Assembly (NCBI GenBank): GCA_921293015.1
Contig: OV121081.1
Span: forward strand, 63,753,022 to 63,817,021
Reading direction: 5' to 3'
Origin: Phorcus lineatus
Lineage: Eukaryota; Mollusca; Gastropoda; Trochida; Trochidae
DNA length: 64,000 nucleotides
Under the pieces are notes generated by a model. It saw nothing but the letters and a program-made list of their open reading frames with translations. It had not been told where the DNA came from and made no database searches. How positions within the stretch are numbered: position 1 is the first letter of the stretch; the number at the start of each line of letters is the position of its first letter. Below are positions 1-13,710 of this stretch, in pieces. The position numbers and the translations under genes were made by a program.

Positions 1-3000
1 CAAATATGGAATGGAAGTGGTGGGTTGGTAATTTTACTAGTAATAATGTATATCGATTCTAGAATTTCGACTTCTTCACATTCATATATCTGGTTTTCTA
101 TTATCATCGACAAAGAGAATCTGCAATAATCTTGGCAATTTAAAGATAAGATGCAAATTTGTTAAGGTGATTTGATTACGCGATAATTATCGGAATATCA
201 TCCTGGGTATAACATGCTTTGTTAAAGACGCTCGTGCCTACATATATGTACATAAGTACATTCCTCGCTCTTGCTATGTACGACAAACCCCTTTCAACTG
301 TCACGTCTCATTCAGAGGTTTGATCACATCCCTCAACCAACAAGATGGTGAAAGGAGGAAAAATCGTTATAATGAGACGCCGAAACCAGTGGATATCCAG
401 AAATCATTTTAACTTCTCAAACTTCTACTACCTAACTGCACGGTCACGATTAGCTTGATCTTGTTTTGCAACTTCACATCCAAACGAATTTGTATACTTG
501 AGACATCGAGCTCCGGATAATGTTTTATAACTGGATCTTGAAATCAATTAAACTATAAAATTAAATTTTCATTAATATTATATTTCCAACTATTCTGTTC
601 AAAGACTATCAATCACAAAGCCGACAGATAGGACCTTTCCCTTTCCAAAGTTATTCTTCCCTTTTCACCTTAACGATACACTTTGTCGATAGATAGAACC
701 TTGCCATTACTACACCCTGCTGCAACATGTCGTAAGTTCTTTGTGCATAAGATCTTGTGACATATTAACTGATCAACACAATGCTGGTTGTGCTGAAATC
801 TGTGCACATTAAAAACTTACATTCCTTACTTTCTACCATCAGGGATCCTGAGAATGATTGACATCCATATAACACTTTTGTGGATAATTTCCTTTAAAGC
901 GAGTTTTGAATATATGTTTCAAGAAAATGTTATCTGCATTTCAAATTATGGTTTAACGCTTTATTTCCTTTAAAATTGGATGAAAATATATCACAGACTT
1001 GACTAAATGTCAAATCTTTCTAAAATTCAACAATTATTGTTGTCTACGTTATGGTTGACGTAAGAGACATAGTGAGATTTCATTGATATATGTGCTCACA
1101 ATTACGTTTACTGTCAACTTCACAAAGGTCGAAGATTCCAAAAAATAAAACTAACCAACGTACGCCAAAAATGTAGAAATCATTATTCTCTCATCTATAA
1201 AACTTGTGCATAATCCTCTTCTAAACAAATGAATCCCCTGAGTATTGAGCGTGCATTTTGCGGCCAGATAGAATGTGGAGGACTGTGTAGAGGCAGATGA
1301 CAGGCACATCGATTAACCAAACCACGTTTCTTGCTTTAAACTCTCTGTTTACTATTTGACACAAACGCTAACAATTATCTTCAGCGCATGTTTTCTCCTG
1401 AGTAAATATCACAGAAATCTTCATCAGCATGATTCATGACTTACCGAGGCCTTAAATAAATTGTTGTCTTTTTAAATCTGAATTATTGATGAACTTAAAT
1501 CCTAAGAAGTATAGTCAAGCACAATTAAAAACTCATCCCTTTTTATTTATTTGATTTATTGATGAACTTAAATCCTGAAATGTCTTTGTCAGGAGACCTA
1601 TAGCTATTTCTTTGAAACGTTTTTCGGCAGCATTCTCTATCTCAATGGTCATGGTCATGGTCATGGTCAGTAGGTTTTTAGAGTTAGATTAGAGAATAGA
1701 TTTTTATTGACATGTTTGGTTTCCATCCACAGACATGTACTTGAAGAACAAAAAGAACATAAGAATAAAAGAATATGTTGTAGATACACTGTAATGTGTA
1801 TGACAATAAGGTTCTTATTTCAAATAGAAAGTGCATTTTCTATGGCAATCCAAAGTTGATGTGAGACTACCTGCGGTATTTGCTGAGAGAGAGGATTGCA
1901 TCTGAATAAAATGGCCTCTGGCTTTAGCATATTTGGGTTTGTTAAATACAAAGTAATCTTAAACGTGTTCTTATGGGGAGTAAATAGCAAATGAGACTCT
2001 CATATGTGACTACAAAACTGCATCATAAAAATATCTTTGTATCTCAAAGTGAAAAAAACTGTTTGTTGAATTGTGATTGTGATAATTTTTCGAAATGCAT
2101 TGACTAGAACCGTCGTATGTCTGTGTACAGCAGACATTCCTGAAAGTATCACGGTGCCAATCTATGTTAGTAACGCGACTCCCCAGTAGACAGAAAGGGA
2201 CAAACTTTAAAATCCCGATTTCTTTAATATTGAGTACTGTTTGCCAGACGACTAATGATAAACAAAACCATCAAGAGAACATTAAATGAGTATCAGAGTC
2301 TTCATGACTACCCTTTTAAGTAGTTCATCAAAATTGAAATTATATAAAGGTAAAAAAAAATCACTATCGATCGCTTATAACGATGCATAATAAATTTCAA
2401 AATGACATAAAAAACAATGACAAGCATGTAGAAAACTTTCAAGAAGTAGTTCTTTACTTATATTCAATACTTACGATAGCTCTCGTTGTCTCCTTTATAT
2501 GTAAAAACTCTCGGTGTCGGGTCTCCCGTAGGAATTAGTATTTAAGGAGAAATTTATTGCAAAACAAGGTATATTTTATTGCATTCATTGTGAATGAAAC
2601 GTTATCCATTGTGGCTGTTAAATGTTGGTTAAATCATAATTGAAATTTGAAAATAAATAATTCTATAGCATTTCTTGTAGATATAAACCTGAAGCAAGCT
2701 TTCCATGCTAGAAGTCGTAATTCTGCGTCCCATTTACACGTGTAAGAGTTAAAGTACCTACTTATAATTAGTACCATCAATCTGTATTTGTTGCTGTGCC
2801 TGCTGCAAATAAGATTCCAAAAAATACGTTTTAATCATTGGAACGCGCCGCTCTTTGGTTTTCAATCACAAATCTAAAATTTTACCTGCTTGTTGTAACT
2901 ACACTGAACTGATTAGCATTTTTCAAGGTAAACATATTTGACCCCCCAAAATACTCTGTGCACCTTAAATAAAACGAGTTTACCACTATCCGTTTAAATT

Positions 3001-3140
3001 TATTTTATTTATTAAATGTGTTTGATTTGGCTATGGTTTGATGTACCACATTGACTGTTGTCTATGACTTTTCTTATGTGGACGATTGAATCTCGACTGT
3101 GTGGATAATATGTACTTTCAATCGTAGGTGAGGATTGTTA
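1..3140. other. AT-rich, gene-free
   Basis: No exon, RNA gene or recognised transposon seen. A short direct duplication (ttattgatgaacttaaatcct) occurs at about 1,486 and 1,557. Confidence 0.6.
1645..1671. repeat. Short (TGGTCA)n repeat
   Basis: Four copies of atggtc in tandem. Confidence 0.85.
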
Positions 3141-3535
3141 CACGTGGTCCTGGTGCGTAGCTCAGTTGACCGCTATCAGTGAAGTTCAGCAACATCTGGC
3201 GTAACTCGCCGGATGGGTGGGTTACCCGATCATTGCTGTATTAACTGAGAGTTCAAGGGTTATTCCCTTACCACAAACTGAGGCACGAGTTGAGAAGCGT
3301 GTGGTGTCTCCTTAGGCAAGAGACTTTATTCAAAATGTGCCTCTGTTCACCCAGCAGTACTAATTGGGTACCTAGTGTAGATTGTGTTGGAGGTGACCTT
3401 TAAGCGCTGTAACCGGCAGCTTGGGTTAGACCAGGGTAATAATGCAGGGAGCGTCTTGAGCATGCATTCGGTGTGGATATGTGCGCTATATAAATACCCT
3501 AATTAATATTAATTATTATTATTATTATTATTATT
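3141..3535 (+). mobile_element. tRNA-derived SINE with LINE-like tail, copy 1
   Basis: Starts with a tRNA-like A box (GTAGCTCAGTTGACCG), a poor B-box candidate (GAGTTCAAGGGTTATTCCC), a unique body, and a tail GCGCTATATAAATAC ending in ATT repeats. A second diverged copy lies at 11.4 kb. The tail resembles the end of the 41.3-kb LINE (GCGCTCTAGAAATTC then ATT repeats), as expected for a SINE using that LINE family's reverse transcriptase. Confidence 0.72.
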
Positions 3536-4109
3536 GTGATCAAATTGATACTGAACTTTATTCCGGAATGTTTGACGTAGACTTCCTTTTCATTTAACAA
3601 TAATATACACGGTCTTTACCCCTTTCCATCACGGTCTTGATAAACACGTTATTAGAGCCTTCCATCTGCACTATTCATTTTCCTTTCTGAAATACTCTTC
3701 AGTAAACAACAAAGATAACAAAGATAAAATCATTTTAACAGAATCTTTTTCCAATTGTTGGTTGAATGGGAAACAAATATTTGTAAAAAAGAAACATTAA
3801 AACCATGACGAATTAATGGAGTTGACGGTAAATGAATGACTGTTTGTTTTTGCATACTTTTAATAGTCTTCTACAGGGATAGAGCTGAACAGAAATAAAC
3901 ACTAATGCATTTAACTACACTGCTAATCTTTCCACCAACACTACAACACATATAACCTCAACACCCCAAACTGTCCTTTTCAAGTTTTCCAAATATATTC
4001 GAAAACAAAATAAAATTCACAATTTGGAAAATATTTCTTTTGAAGTTAAAAAGATCCAAACACAGAATGCAGCGCGACTTAAAGAAGCGACAAGACTCCC
4101 ATGAACTTC

Positions 4110-4440
4110 TGAAGCCATGTTTCGCGTGGCGGAGATGGCAGTCATCAACAACAATGTCAGACCCCTGGGGGTTCTAAAAAATCAGTCTGGGGGGACAATG
4201 TGTGTGTATGAGCTGGAAGCTTGGCTCGCCGCTACCCCCGGGTCGATGGGAGCTGGCCTTGCTTGCACACAGCTTCTGGTCCTGACGTCACCTGTCTTGT
4301 CTCTTGGTGAGACAGGTCCTTCAATACTTGTTCAGATTTTCCGGAAACCTTGCACCTACAATGTATACCTTATTGATCGCAAATGAAACTGCCCTGTGTC
4401 CAGCGCGAGCCAGTAGTGGTCAGTTATGACGTAGTTACTG
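4110..4440. other. GC-rich patch with an 89-codon open frame
   Basis: Locally GC-rich. The plus frame contains ELEAWLAATPGSMGAGLACT. No splice sites or family recognised. Possibly a repeat fragment. Confidence 0.2.
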
Positions 4441-5410
4441 GCAGCACTAAAAAATCTTTGTAAATATTGTGAGGACTTAATGGACAAACGAATCATGACA
4501 CTCTACACGCTAAAGTTGAAGACAATGGAATCACTGACATAAAGCGATAAGCCGAGGTGAAAATCATTTATTTGAAAACGGTTTTAAGTGTTTAGGTTGA
4601 GGCTTATTCTATGTGTTCTTCAGCACAGACTGAGAGAGCGCCACTGGTCGTCAAGGTCAGGATCAAGCCTTGAAAGGAATCTGATGTCTTGCTCTGGACA
4701 CGCTAACTTGATTCTCACTTTCACCTTATAACCCGGGTTTTGACCCATATCATGCAAAACAAAAGCATTCTAATATATCTAAAATAAGATACATTACGCT
4801 TGAAACATTAAAAACGTGACCAATTAACTCGATAGAAACAAAACTGCAATGTAGTTTTACCCATGTATCTTACGACCATTCATTGACTTTTGAATAGGTG
4901 TATAAGAGTATGTAGAGAATATCATACGCGTGTCCATGACATACTAAGTTTACGTCACGAGTATATTAATATTAGTATCTTCTGAGAAAAGGCGAGGAAT
5001 TTACTTATATGTAGGCACGAGTTTCTTTCAAAACGCATGTTATAGCCAAGATTATAATATCCTGCTTATTATCGCTCAATCAAAGAAAATAAGCAAAATC
5101 TCCTTGAAAGCGAAGGTGGATTACCAGCCATAGACAATCTGTGAAAACGTCAAAGCATTGTTTATAATGTGACATCATAATGAAAAAGGGATATATATAT
5201 CGTATGAAAATCGAAGGTAATAAAACTAATTTATATGTGTTTGATGTTTCAAAAATCAGTATGTCAAACCTGATTGCTTAAGATTTCTTTAGATTTCCAG
5301 AACCATACAATTACTGCTGCACTGTGCTAATTATATCATTACTTAGCGTATGTCTAAAAGATTTTCCCTTTAACCTCACTATGATTTAGTTTTAATGTGG
5401 AATTTATTTC

Positions 5411-5413
<3 letters not shown>

Positions 5414-5495
<82 letters not shown>
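5414..5495. repeat. (TA)n microsatellite
   Basis: 82 bp of uninterrupted TA dinucleotides. Confidence 0.99.
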
Positions 5496-5498
<3 letters not shown>

Positions 5499-8400
5499 TA
5501 TCTGTTGCAACATATTTATAAATACATACTATAAATATTTTGAATAAAATATATGACAATATTTTTAAACCTATAAAGATGGCTTTAAAAAAAAACAGAA
5601 TAAGGGTTAAAAGTGTTCATGATTTACAAATAAGTCATTGACTATGTGAATAGAAGAATGCTTAGCTTTGATAAGTATTTTGTATTTATCATTAAAACTC
5701 AGCATTTTAATGCACTGTTTATACATAGCATGACGAAGGTCATGTTGATGGTTTACTTATGTTAATGGTGCATTAGCAGACATCAGTTATTTGTTTCATT
5801 CATGGCTGCTTTTAAAGAATAAATGTTTCCCTCCAATGTTACAACTCCATCCGCTTTATTGTAGAAAATATAAAATTTTATATAGCTTGATATCTTTACT
5901 GAAATTAGATTATAAAAACTGGTAGAACAAAAATAAGAATGTTACAGGTAATAACATAGGCATTAGTATGAACCAAAAAGCCAAAACGTTGTAAAACATT
6001 TCCCTTTGCTCAATGTGCAAATTGTAAGAAACAAAACGAGTATGTACACCGTGTTGGCTGCATGATGATCACGGTTAGGTTGTGTACTTGATTAGACACA
6101 TCGTGTGTAATGTATTCTTCGCATCTCTAACAAGAACATTTGTTCTAACATAAGTGAATAAGCCAGTAAAGGTAATACGTTCACGACAAAGATACTGTTT
6201 TAAACCATGCATATATTCTACCTGTACTACGACAGGATATGAAAATAATAGTTTATACTTGGAGTTGTTTTCCTTTGAACGGAAAAATTTTCAGACCATC
6301 TGACAAACTGCAAGAGTCCGGAACATCGGAAACCATTCCTCTTGCATAGCTGCACAATGGTTCAACCTTGAATGTTCGGATGTACGATAAGACAAAGGTT
6401 TAAGAAGAATAAAAAGTACTGAAAAACTCAAGATATCGAAGACTAGACAACAAACGCTATCGCAGCCAGAAAAACATCCCACATGCTACACATTATTTTG
6501 ACTCGTAACGAAATTGTCCAAGATGTTTGTCGTCGTCTGGTTGTTACGATGTCGCACCTTGATGATATTCACGTTACGCTGTCAATTATTGAATATTGTG
6601 TTCAAACAGAAAGCTTCGATAAAATCTATCACCGAGGTGTCAAATGGCTTCCGATATTTTCAAGTGCATATTTACTACCAGTAAGGACTTAAATAAACAG
6701 AGTAGTCTAATTTGGTGGTGGAATTCCTTTGTAATTGTGTTCTGTGTTGTTCATCATAATGAATGCATAACCATACACCATGCATCTGAGGAGTAATCAA
6801 TATTATAGCTGTTAGAGGCTACACGATTACAGTATATTTTAAATTTTATTCTTCTTTGAGTACAAGGCAACCTTGAAATGCTATATTCGTTTTTCTAAAA
6901 TATTTAATTTTCAACTATGTAAAGAATTTCTGCAAAAAACTCAGATAGATGTTAACGTCAATGAAGTTGTCAGGTTTTCTGTACTTACATTATACGCAAG
7001 CAGTGATAACAATGTTTACCATGAAAATTGTATTGATTTGATATTGAATTTCCTCGTTGGCCTATCAATATCATAAAGTTTGAGTGTTATATTTGTCTTT
7101 GACCTTGATCATTTATTTTGCTGTTCAATGTCCAATATACGTTTATGCCGTAGTAATGGTTAATTTGGTTTTACACCCTTCGAAGGCAGATGTAGATTTA
7201 GTATACACCTAAGATGTAACAATCGATCACATTTCAAGCTGAGCATCAATAATGTTCTTTTGTCTGTTTTTGACTTATTCATTAGAGCAACACCTGTAAA
7301 GTTAGATTCGCAATAAATTGACAAACCATTGTATTTGTCTAAAAGCCTATTGTCAAACATATAACGACGAGAACCTTCGCTAAATGAATTATACCACAGA
7401 CATTTAGAGTCACACGTCAAGCTATTTTGATCACGATGAGCATCCAACTTTTTATTCAAATATTTAGATCAATATTTAGCAATTCCTTTTTTCACGTGGC
7501 AGCATTGCATTCCTTGTCATTCGGATTTCCATCTGGTTGATAAAGAGCAACTATTATTTCAAAATCTCTATAAAATACTTCACATGATCATAACGAATTA
7601 CTCAGCTAAACAAGCCGCTCTTTGGGCACATTGATTCGAGACGCTTATGATGTTGCACAAGTGTTTTTTGATCGAAGATACCGTTCTACTGCTTGGACTA
7701 GTGATGACAAATACTACACACACATCACATCATTCCAGGTACTCTTGTATCATCACCACTATGCAGAAAATCAAACTATCCAAACATGACTTGTCGAGAA
7801 CACACAGAAGGTTATCTAACTAATTTAATTTATTTCACGATAATCTTATTTTTAAAAGTTTGTTTTTGTTATGATCAATCATAAGATTGTCAAATAATAC
7901 AATTGAATCAATATGTTGTTAGGAGAAGTAAACTTTTGCCTTGGTTTACGACATTTCTCTAATGGCAAAGTAGTTTACTAAGGTTGATAACTCCCCCTGC
8001 ATTTATCTGTAAGGGGAATGGGAAAATGATGAGAGTTTCTAAATAAATTCTTTGCAAAATGCAAAACTATCAATCAGTAATATGAAATTGTTTAATTCTT
8101 GAATTATGGTCCAAATCTCAATATGCTACACGTTGGAATTTTAGCGAAACTCTTCTTTCTGATTGGACGAAAAAAAACATGGTAATGTGACCTGTGTACA
8201 TTTAAAAAAAACGAAATTGCATTTTACATGTGCACACACAAGTTTTCACAAAACACCGTCAGGACTACTTTTGTTCCATGGCATTGCATATTCATAACTT
8301 CACTTCGATATTTTGTTTTCACATATATATTGTTCATTGAGCTCAGATGGGAAATTAATCCTAATTCTTTAAAGCTGAAGTTTGAAAAGAAAGATGAAAA

Positions 8401-9157
8401 AGACAAAAATATTTTAATACTTTTCATAAGCTTTTCAGTGAAATTACCTTTTGTTAGTGATCTCACACGAGTATGTGCTGCTAAGGGCCAATTGTTTTGC
8501 CGAATTAGTTCCTTCATTTATTTGTATGTATTAATATTACAAGGAAACTAAAATGTTCCTTAACTTTTTTTTATAAGAGTTTTAATTTGTACAATAAAAA
8601 GTAGATTTGATAATGTGCTTATTCACTGGCTTCTAAAAAGTCGAGTTCGCCATATGTACCAGTTTACCTCGAAACTTTCAAACCTCATGAAATCTTATTC
8701 CTAATTAAAAGGATAAATATTTTAACTCCCTTTTTCCTTAATTGTAATTATTTATTATTTTATGAAAAATGATTACTGAATACCTGTTATCCTTAATAAG
8801 CACATTTCCAAAATGTGATTTATAGTGACAACAACTTTTAATACGTTCGCAGTAGACATACATGCTGACGAGAACACAAATGGAATGCCCTGAGAACGAA
8901 AAACTGAGAAATTTAAACTGTTGAAAGTAAAAACCTACAATGTATGCATTAACCAATATTAGAGCTTCAACACTTGCAGAGCGTGCTTCAAGCCCATGCA
9001 CATATGTGCTCTTTTTTCAGAAGCACACTTTCTCTGGGAGACTGAACACCGCTGTATCGGAGCTCGTTTGTAAGCTCCCAAGTGAATATGTACCTCTGAT
9101 GTTGATGTTTGAGTGCAAGATTCGTCAATGTTGCACAAATCATGAGTAGACATTCTG

Positions 9158-9316
9158 CTACTACTACTACTACTATTACTACTACTACTACAACTACTAC
9201 TTCTTCTACTACTACTACTTCTACTACCACTACTATTACTACAAATTCTACTGCTACCACTACTACTATCTCAACTACTACTGTACTTCTACTACTATTA
9301 CTGCTGCTTCTACTTT
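9158..9316. repeat. (CTA)n microsatellite with variants
   Basis: Tandem CTA/CTT/CCA trinucleotides. Produces the long Thr-rich and Val-rich open frames on the two strands, which are artefacts. Confidence 0.97.
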
Positions 9317-9562
9317 CAATATATTATAGTACATACGTACATTAGCTACATTTCTTTATGACGATAATCATACGGACGGTCATGATCATGTGTGGCGAAG
9401 ATTTGGAATTGCTTTAGAGTCACTGCCGCACATACCCTTAAGGAAATAAAGATATCTCACGATAATCAAAGTGATAATTCATTCTACTTCTACAGATAAT
9501 CGGGTCTAGTAATGTTGTGTTTGAGCCTCTATATGTAACGCAATTGGCTTAAACTATTATTT

Positions 9563-9584
9563 GGGGGGGGGGGGGGGGGGGGGG
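9563..9584. repeat. 22-bp G homopolymer
   Basis: Run of 22 G. Long enough to form a G-quadruplex and to cause sequencing-length errors. Confidence 0.98.
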
Positions 9585-10104
9585 TGTTGAAAATATGATT
9601 TTTAAAAAAAAACGTGCTACGGTGCCTTTAACTAAAACTGAAAACTCGAATTTTTAATGAAAGCTTAAAGGTGAGCTTCTGTCACTAGCACAATCACTAT
9701 CAATGATATAGTGGACTCTGTTTCAATGACTGTACGTCGCTTATCATATTGATTAACGATATTTGCATGTAATTAATAGCACACATACGTAGTTGAGATT
9801 GTGTCTCCTTGTATAAACTGATCTGGTCAGTATAATTTGACGTTACGTTTCTTGACGATTACTTGTTTGAGTTAATGTTTTGTTAATCGTTTTTTTATTT
9901 TTGAAAGATTATTGTAAGATTTATCTGTCACGTTTTTATCCCAACAATTGTTGAACTGTTGCTTTTTAAAATAAATGACAGGGCAAAAAATTTAAATCCT
10001 ATTTTTAAAAGAACGTCACTGACTTTGATTAACTAATCTAATGATAAAAAATGTAAGTACATTATAAAAACAGATATAGAATCGCAAAAAAGACAATCAG
10101 TCGA

Positions 10105-10401
10105 AAATAAATTTCGACGTATGGAACTCGCATAAAAACTCTGAGACCTTGTGGGCAGTCGAATGTAGATAAAGAACCTGAAGGTATGTTTAATTGTGAC
10201 GTACCAATCAAACAATACATGAAGACTCCTGAAATACCTGATGACGTTGATACTACAAGAGACATTACAGAGAGGCTTCTGGTGCCAGGTATGCCTTTCC
10301 AGACTACCTTTAGTCTCCTAATTGCTCCACGGACATCTCGGATTGACGTCAAGCGTCTATACACAATAGGGAAAAATCACAACTATTTTTTGTTTGCATA
10401 A
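10105..10401 (+). other. Exon-like open frame, unknown protein
   Basis: About 95 codons open from just after a TAA, with coding-like codon use: YGTRIKTLRPCG, MKTPEIPDDVDTTRDITERL and FSLLIAPRTSRIDVKRLYTI. GC content is above the flanks. No clear acceptor or donor and no family recognised. May be a decayed gene or repeat fragment. Confidence 0.3.
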
Positions 10402-11418
10402 TGCGTTGCAAACTTGAACCTGCGGGACTGATGTAGTAACATCTATCTCTTATTTATTTTGTCACGTCAAAAACGCATTTTTTGGAAATCGTGTCTTTTT
10501 TGTAGTGTTCATTTCTATAATCAAATGAGTTTATATAATTTTGCAAAATCGTGGTCAGCAATATCGTAATTTATGTTTCGATTGTGATAAGAAAATAACC
10601 CAACACATTGTTGAAAGACGTTATATATTTTGATAAATAATTCAATCAATCTGTATTTCCTTATCGGCCTTAGGCCGATAGTACATTTACACAAATAGTG
10701 GGGATTTACGTGAGTTAACATTTTGTATTAGAATGCATTATGGATGTACAAATCAAGATTTTGTAATGTACTTCGAATTTTACTGTTCATTAGATACGTA
10801 TTTTATGATACTTGGATACATATAGTAACACTGTTTAAAATAAAATATTTACATCGTAAGGAGTTATACACTGAAACAAGAAGGAGAAGAAAGGTATTTG
10901 TCTTCAATCTTATTTAAAGTACAAAGTGTGTGCAATTGGTCTTCCTTTTTAACATTTCTCTATCTACCACTTTCAATTTATAAATCGTGTTCAGAGCATC
11001 GAAATGGTGCTAGTGAGCTCCTAAATTTTTTCATATCAAATAATGACAAGCAGGTTTCTTTGAGTCAGTCGTTTTTAAATTGTGAATAGTAAACCATTTA
11101 ATTGACAAATGTTCTTTTACATCATGTTTGAAGAGATATGTTTTTAAGTGGAGCGGTTAGCGAATTACTGAATAGTGATTAACATTCTACATATTGTTCA
11201 TTTCAAATGTTCCCAAAACCAATAGCAAATTAAATGCTTCTAACCTTTGATAACCAATCTCTTTGTCCATTCTTGTCATACAGTAACGTATATTATAACG
11301 TATTATCGTGTGCTATTAGAAGACATAGCTTACAGTTTCAGCCAATATATGATAAATAATAAAGTTATGTAATCTCTGAAAATAGAAAATGGATAGCTTT
11401 TTAGCTAAATCTCCACTT

Positions 11419-11655
11419 TCTGGATTCAAAGCGCACTATGCTCCATTACTCTTGTCTAACCCAAGCTGACAAGTTTGTCGCTAGAAGGTCATTACCAACA
11501 CACTGAGTGAACAGAGATACAGTTCATGTCAATGTGGGGCAGAGAATCATCTTACTAACTTTCACTTTACCGAGCAATGACGCAGTTAATCCTCCCATTC
11601 AGCCCTTGAATTTTATTGATAGCGGTCAACTGAGCTGTGCACTGGACCACGTACC
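11419..11655 (-). mobile_element. tRNA-derived SINE, copy 2 (diverged, tail lost)
   Basis: The reverse strand shares AGCTCAGTTGACCGCTATCA, CTCTGTTCACYCAG and CAGCTTGGGTTAGAC with the 3.1-kb copy, in the same order. It is shorter and lacks the ATT tail, so it is older or truncated. Confidence 0.7.
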
Positions 11656-13400
11656 AGAGATTCAATTTAGGGTTATTTCATAACATCTTACTTCACTCTT
11701 GAAAAAATTTTCAAAAACCATTTCAAAATTCCTTTATAGGTTTTTATACAATTGGGACCAGATATAAAGCAACATCAACTAACTGTCTTTAAAGGTTAAA
11801 GAATATATGTTGGTATCTTTAAGAATTAGCTTTGGAAACAACCAAACGTTTGAACATGAATCACGCTTCTGAATATAGTTCCTACAATATATGAGCGCCA
11901 CACGAAGTTATCAATTCTATGGTCCAAAAAAGTTAGATTCACTTTTTCAGAATATATTGATTGTGTAATGTATAGTGGCTACACCAGAGATAAACCTATA
12001 TCTGTCCGATTTATATCTGATTTTCCCAAAGGAAGTTAGAGTAGGTATAAGAAAGCTTTGGGACTGACAGGGTTTTCATATGAACAATCTCATCGCTATG
12101 TAACCCTGCTCTGCTTAAACCAATACTTACGTTAGTCTCTGTGTTTGTTATTTACTCTCATGGCATCTTGATAATGGTCTAAACGATCTACAGTAAAGGC
12201 GATGATGGAAGTATCTCACGATAAATTTTCTCCGTTTTAGCCATCGCTTTTACATGCCACATCTTTGTCTTGGATTCCCGAAAGTTTCTCCAAAAATATC
12301 AGAGTTGTCTGTCGTTTCAGTTCACTACATAAGGTAGAAGCGTTCTCTTACAGTGTATTCCCGTGCACCTGTAGGACCCGTGTGACCCTCTCTATGATAC
12401 CTGGTCGCATTCAATATTCTGTCTCAAACACTAGTCAAACACCCGACTTACTTTGGTCCATTCTTTCAATACATTACGGCCATCAACAGCTCTGATAAAA
12501 TCCTGCGGGTATGCTAAAACCTCCTTCCAGTTCCCAACCATTTATGTGGCTACTCACTCTGTAAAGCCCATAATCTCACAACGTATAGGTTCACACACCT
12601 CACAAACACGTGTGGTGCTGAAGGATCAGTTGTTTTCATTGTATTATTCGATTTATTTTCTTATTGATCTCTTATTTTGACATGAAAAATTCCACGTATG
12701 TCAACAAAATGATTTTGTAAAAGCATGAACCTTTCGAAAATATCCTTTGCTTTTGGATCTGAATTATTCTAATTATTTCAAGCTTTTCAATGTTAATGGT
12801 TTGAAAGACAACATGTTTAAACAAGACGAATTTCACTTTTTTTAATCAACAATCCGACTTTTTCACGAATTACGTTATTCATTTAAACAATGTTTCTTTT
12901 TATTAAAGAATTGACAAAAGCTTTCTATACAAAACTTCTAAACATTTGACCAAAAACCTTAATTTTTTGTAAATGATCGTTGTTTGTAATTTTTAAACTA
13001 ATCTGTTCTGATCTGACTGTTTCAGAGAAAGTTATTCTATTTTTTTCTGACACTTTTTACGAATCCTTCATAACTAGTTATCCCTGTTAAAAGAAACTTT
13101 GGAATAAGTACAGAATCGATACACGTTGACACTTCACCGAAATGGAGCTGGCAGGTGAAACCTTTCTTCAGAGCGTTATACTTGCAGCGCTATTTTAGTA
13201 AACTCAAATATAACTATTTTAGGGGAAATAGTTGTAGAGACACTGATTTCAATATTTCAATATTTATATTTGTTACATATTACAACATTACAAAGAAATA
13301 TTCAAAGATAGAAATTGATGTAAAATATTAAACAAGTGCACCGTATCAACCATATGAGTAATTGTAGCAGAAGAATCAATGTAAAAACATCAATGTAGAG
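11656..13400. other. AT-rich, no confirmed gene
   Basis: Contains one exon-like minus-strand frame (12,452-12,541, MVGNWKEVLAYPQDFI... ending at a perfect gtaagt donor) but no supporting acceptor or neighbour. Confidence 0.5.
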
Positions 13401-13408
13401 GGATACAA

Positions 13409-13657
13409 TTAAAGTCCTTCAGTCCCTGAGTTGTTAAAGAATAGCGTAAATGCATTTGCAAAGGCAGAACTAAAGAAGGTTTCACACTTGGCGATTAGTG
13501 GAAGAAGGTAACTGAAATAGAACCCAGATCTAAAGCTAAGCGTCTCATGGTATGACATAACCGTTTCCTTCAAAGCATCGCAAACCATAACAGGCACAGC
13601 TAAAAGGATTCCGACATAGTTAAGAGATCTGAGAGCGAAATGAACGCATTCAGCCAT
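13409..13657 (-). CDS. Candidate small intronless gene, 82-aa hydrophobic protein
   Basis: Open frame of 82 codons with balanced, coding-like codon use, unlike the AT-rich random frames around it. It holds two hydrophobic stretches (YVGILLAVPVMVCDAL and FYFSYLLPLIAKCETFFSSA), so it could be a small membrane or secreted protein. A TATA-like TTTAAATA (13,711-13,718) lies about 55 bp upstream of the ATG, consistent with a short 5' UTR. The base at -3 is T, so start context is weak. No family recognised; it could also be an exon or a pseudogene fragment. Confidence 0.4.
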   Translation of the reverse strand: MAECVHFALRSLNYVGILLAVPVMVCDALKETVMSYHETLSFRSGFYFSYLLPLIAKCETFFSSAFANAFTLFFNNSGTEGL

Positions 13658-13710
13658 TGATTGTCATAGATTAGTATGTTGATGTTGCTTCACCAATCTC
13701 AATGGAAGAG

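Larger units (their letters stand above)
3536..9157. other. AT-rich, gene-free
   Basis: Apart from the GC-rich patch at 4.1 kb and the TA microsatellite at 5.4 kb I see nothing. Open frames here have random AT-rich composition. Confidence 0.6.

Noticed and set aside
7160-7459. 99-aa minus-strand open frame
   Set aside because: Composition not clearly coding, no motif, no promoter or splice signals.
8988-9345. Valine-rich and threonine-rich proteins
   Set aside because: Translations of the CTA microsatellite.
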